Of a stretch of 7,504 bases of DNA, positions 5,986-7,504 are shown piece by piece. A program made the position numbers and the translations under genes. The DNA lies in the NCBI GenBank assembly GCA_937958785.1, contig CALGMY010000111.1, positions 1-7,504 on the forward strand, given 5' to 3'. The notes beneath the pieces were generated by a model. That model was given only the letters and a program-made list of their open reading frames with translations. It was not told the origin of the DNA and ran no database searches. Position 1 is the first letter of the stretch. Each line of letters opens with the position of its first letter. The stretch comes from an uncultured Gammaproteobacteria bacterium. GTDB lineage: Bacteria > Pseudomonadota > Gammaproteobacteria > Steroidobacterales > GCA-2729495.

Positions 5986-6004
5986 GCTAAACCCCCGGTT
6001 AAGC
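5986..6004. promoter_or_regulatory. 19-bp near-perfect dyad between divergent hydrolase genes
   Basis: GCTAAACC-CCC-GGTTAAGC pairs at seven of eight positions around a 3-bp centre. It abuts the -35 of the amidase promoter, its centre about 45 bases before the predicted start, where activators commonly bind. It could also control the divergent amidohydrolase. A shorter dyad GCTG-TT-CAGC (5973-5982) overlaps the -35. The regulator is not in this window. Confidence 0.45.
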
Positions 6005-6086
6005 CCCGCCCCGTTCCACCGCCCCTGGCAACCGGTTACGCTCCGGTCACTGGCCGTCCCGCCAGGGCAAGCGAGGCTACTCGACC

Positions 6087-7504
6087 ATGTGGATCCGCAA
6101 GAGCGACAAGGACCGGGCCGCCGGCGGCGGAACCCCCGTGCCGACCCAGATCGTCGGCAACGAGGAGTTCGACCCCATGCCCCAGACCGCCGACCAGCGG
6201 CGGGTGGAGCAGCGCATCTTCGAGCTCGCTGACCACTACGGCGCGAAGCTCGGCATGTCGCGACGCGACTTCCTGCGCACCAGCGGCGGGATGGCCGTGT
6301 CGTTCATGGCCATGAACGAGGTGTTCGGCCCGGCCTTCCTGGTGAGCGAGGCCGAGGCGGCCGAGCCGGCCGCCGCCCGGGAGCTATGGCCCAAGAAGGA
6401 ATTCATCCTCGACCTGCAGACCCACCACGTGAAGGACTCCATGCCGGGCCCGCTCGGCTTCCGGACGCTCACTGGCAAGTACAACCTGAACCCGGCGCTG
6501 ACCGGCGTGAAGCCGGGGCCCGACAGCCTGCACCGGGCCAACTACGTCAAGGAGATCTTCTTCGACAGCGACACGGTGATGGCCTGCATCAGCGGGGCCG
6601 CCATCGGCCCGCCGAAGGCCTGGGTACTGCCTTCCGAGGAGATGGCGAACACGCGGAACTTCGTCAACGGGCTCGCGGGCTCCCGCCGCATGCTCTGCCA
6701 CGGCATCGGCACGCCCGGGAACCCGGACTGGCTCGATGACGCCGAGCGCCAGGTGAAGGAGCTGAAGATCGACGCCTGGAAGTTCTACACGGGCGACCCG
6801 GCGTTCCCCTGGCGCCATGACGACGAGAAGATCGCCTACCCCTTCTACGAACGGTCCCTGAAGCTGGGCATGAGGAACATCTGCACGCACAAGGGCCTGC
6901 CGATCCCGGGCCCCGGCAAGGAGTTCTTCCGCCCCGACGACATCATCAAGGCCGCGAAGGACTGGCCGGACATCAACTGGATCATCTTCCACTCCGGCAT
7001 GAAGCACATGATGACCCAGGTGCCCGCCGGGGAGAGCGGCATCGACGCGGATGGCAACATCCCCTGGACCACGGAGTTCTGCCGGCAGATCCGCGCCGCC
7101 GGCCTCAAGAACGTCTACCTCGAGCTCGGCGCCGTCTTCGGCCACTCCGTCGTCACCCACCCGGAGGTCTGCGGCCACCTGCTCGGCCAGGTGATCGCGG
7201 CCGTGGGCGCCGACCACGTGATCTGGGGCACCGACTCGATCTGGTGGGGCTCCCCCCAGTGGCAGATCGAGGCGTTCCGCCGCTTCCAGATTCCCGGGTC
7301 CCTGCAGGAGAAGTTCGGTTACCAGCCGCTCTCCGCCGGCGACCGGGAGCAGATCTTCGGCCTGAACAGCGCGCGACTCTTCGGCATCGACGTCGGGGAG
7401 GCCCGCAAGGCCATTCCTGCCGATGGCCTCGCCAGCCTCAAGGCGGCCTACGAGGCCGGGGGGCCGGAACCCAGCCTCACCCAGTACGGCTGGGTGGCGG
7501 CGGG
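6087..7504 (+). CDS. Tat-exported amidohydrolase-2 family metal hydrolase (3' end cut off)
   Basis: An open frame of 472 codons that runs off the window. A Tat-type motif SRRDFLR (58-64) followed by a weakly hydrophobic stretch (65-86) and AEAAEP (89-94) suggests export of a folded, metal-loaded enzyme, though the n-region before the arginines is unusually long (58 residues). The remainder fits the amidohydrolase-2 TIM barrel: FILDLQTHH (106-114) at strand 1, WKFYTG (231-236), ICTHKG (265-270), IIFHSG (299-304) and WGTDSIWWG (380-388). Candidate ligands are H113, H268, H302 and D383. The first position of the usual HxH motif is Gln111. The family hydrolyses or decarboxylates diverse substrates, so none is assigned. 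The start ATG has a weak GAGG (6073-6076) ten bases upstream. The final visible residues QYGWVAA suggest few codons are missing. It is divergent from the amidase gene. Confidence 0.93.
   Translation, partial: MWIRKSDKDRAAGGGTPVPTQIVGNEEFDPMPQTADQRRVEQRIFELADHYGAKLGMSRRDFLRTSGGMAVSFMAMNEVFGPAFLVSEAEAAEPAAARELWPKKEFILDLQTHHVKDSMPGPLGFRTLTGKYNLNPALTGVKPGPDSLHRANYVKEIFFDSDTVMACISGAAIGPPKAWVLPSEEMANTRNFVNGLAGSRRMLCHGIGTPGNPDWLDDAERQVKELKIDAWKFYTGDPAFPWRHDDEKIAYPFYERSLKLGMRNICTHKGLPIPGPGKEFFRPDDIIKAAKDWPDINWIIFHSGMKHMMTQVPAGESGIDADGNIPWTTEFCRQIRAAGLKNVYLELGAVFGHSVVTHPEVCGHLLGQVIAAVGADHVIWGTDSIWWGSPQWQIEAFRRFQIPGSLQEKFGYQPLSAGDREQIFGLNSARLFGIDVGEARKAIPADGLASLKAAYEAGGPEPSLTQYGWVAA

Noticed and set aside
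6014..6042. Possible -35/-10 pair (TTCCAC, 17 bp, TACGCT) for the amidohydrolase
   Set aside because: Correct spacing but both hexamers match the consensus poorly, so it is not distinguishable from chance.
4778..6232. 484-residue plus-strand open frame opposite the amidase
   Set aside because: Antisense to a gene with a full catalytic set. Its composition (Val/Asp/Leu/His/Gly-rich) is typical of shadow translation, and it overlaps both hydrolase genes out of frame.
6384..7217. 277-residue minus-strand frame within the amidohydrolase gene
   Set aside because: Shadow of the conserved amidohydrolase barrel, with no motif of its own.
1..7504. CRISPR array, tRNA, rRNA, IS ends, prophage or defence genes
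   Set aside because: No regularly spaced repeats, cloverleaf sequence, transposase or integrase motif, or known defence domain was seen on either strand.

Overview
The window is GC-rich and densely coded. It looks like a chromosomal piece of a gammaproteobacterium, probably near the Xanthomonadales/Nevskiales/Chromatiales. The best clues are a clear YheS-type ABC-F protein, a GTAG-headed REP-like element after the amidase gene, and GC-rich third positions in every gene. This placement is inference. I see no phage, IS, CRISPR, tRNA or rRNA signal.

Layout. Bases 57-359 (+) encode a 100-residue Cys/His/Arg-rich protein of unknown function, which starts just after a C-rich tract. It converges on yheS (376-2319, -), a ribosome-associated ABC-F ATPase; both stop codons lie in the arms of one inverted repeat. 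A 101-bp divergent gap leads to a non-heme Fe(II)/2-oxoglutarate dioxygenase of the PhyH type (2421-3335, +), whose stop codon sits in the loop of a 13-bp perfect hairpin. It converges on a secreted protein (3390-4574, -) with an unrecognised N-terminal region, a thrombospondin type-3 calcium-binding segment and a two-repeat dockerin-like domain.

After a 221-bp gap comes an aliphatic-amidase-like carbon-nitrogen hydrolase (4796-5932, -). It is divergent from a Tat-exported amidohydrolase-2 family enzyme (6087 to beyond the window end, +). The 154-bp gap between them holds a plausible promoter for the amidase and a near-perfect 19-bp dyad.

How the genes work together. Only the amidase/amidohydrolase pair suggests a shared pathway: a cytoplasmic amide or nitrile hydrolase beside an envelope or periplasmic metal-dependent hydrolase, possibly under one regulator. 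YheS is housekeeping. The dioxygenase, the dockerin protein and the small Cys-rich protein look like separate transcription units. I see no strong evidence for a multi-gene defence or biosynthetic system. The most unusual items are the stand-alone dioxygenase, the secreted dockerin/TSP3 protein, the amidase/amidohydrolase pair and the REP-like element that supplies a stop codon.
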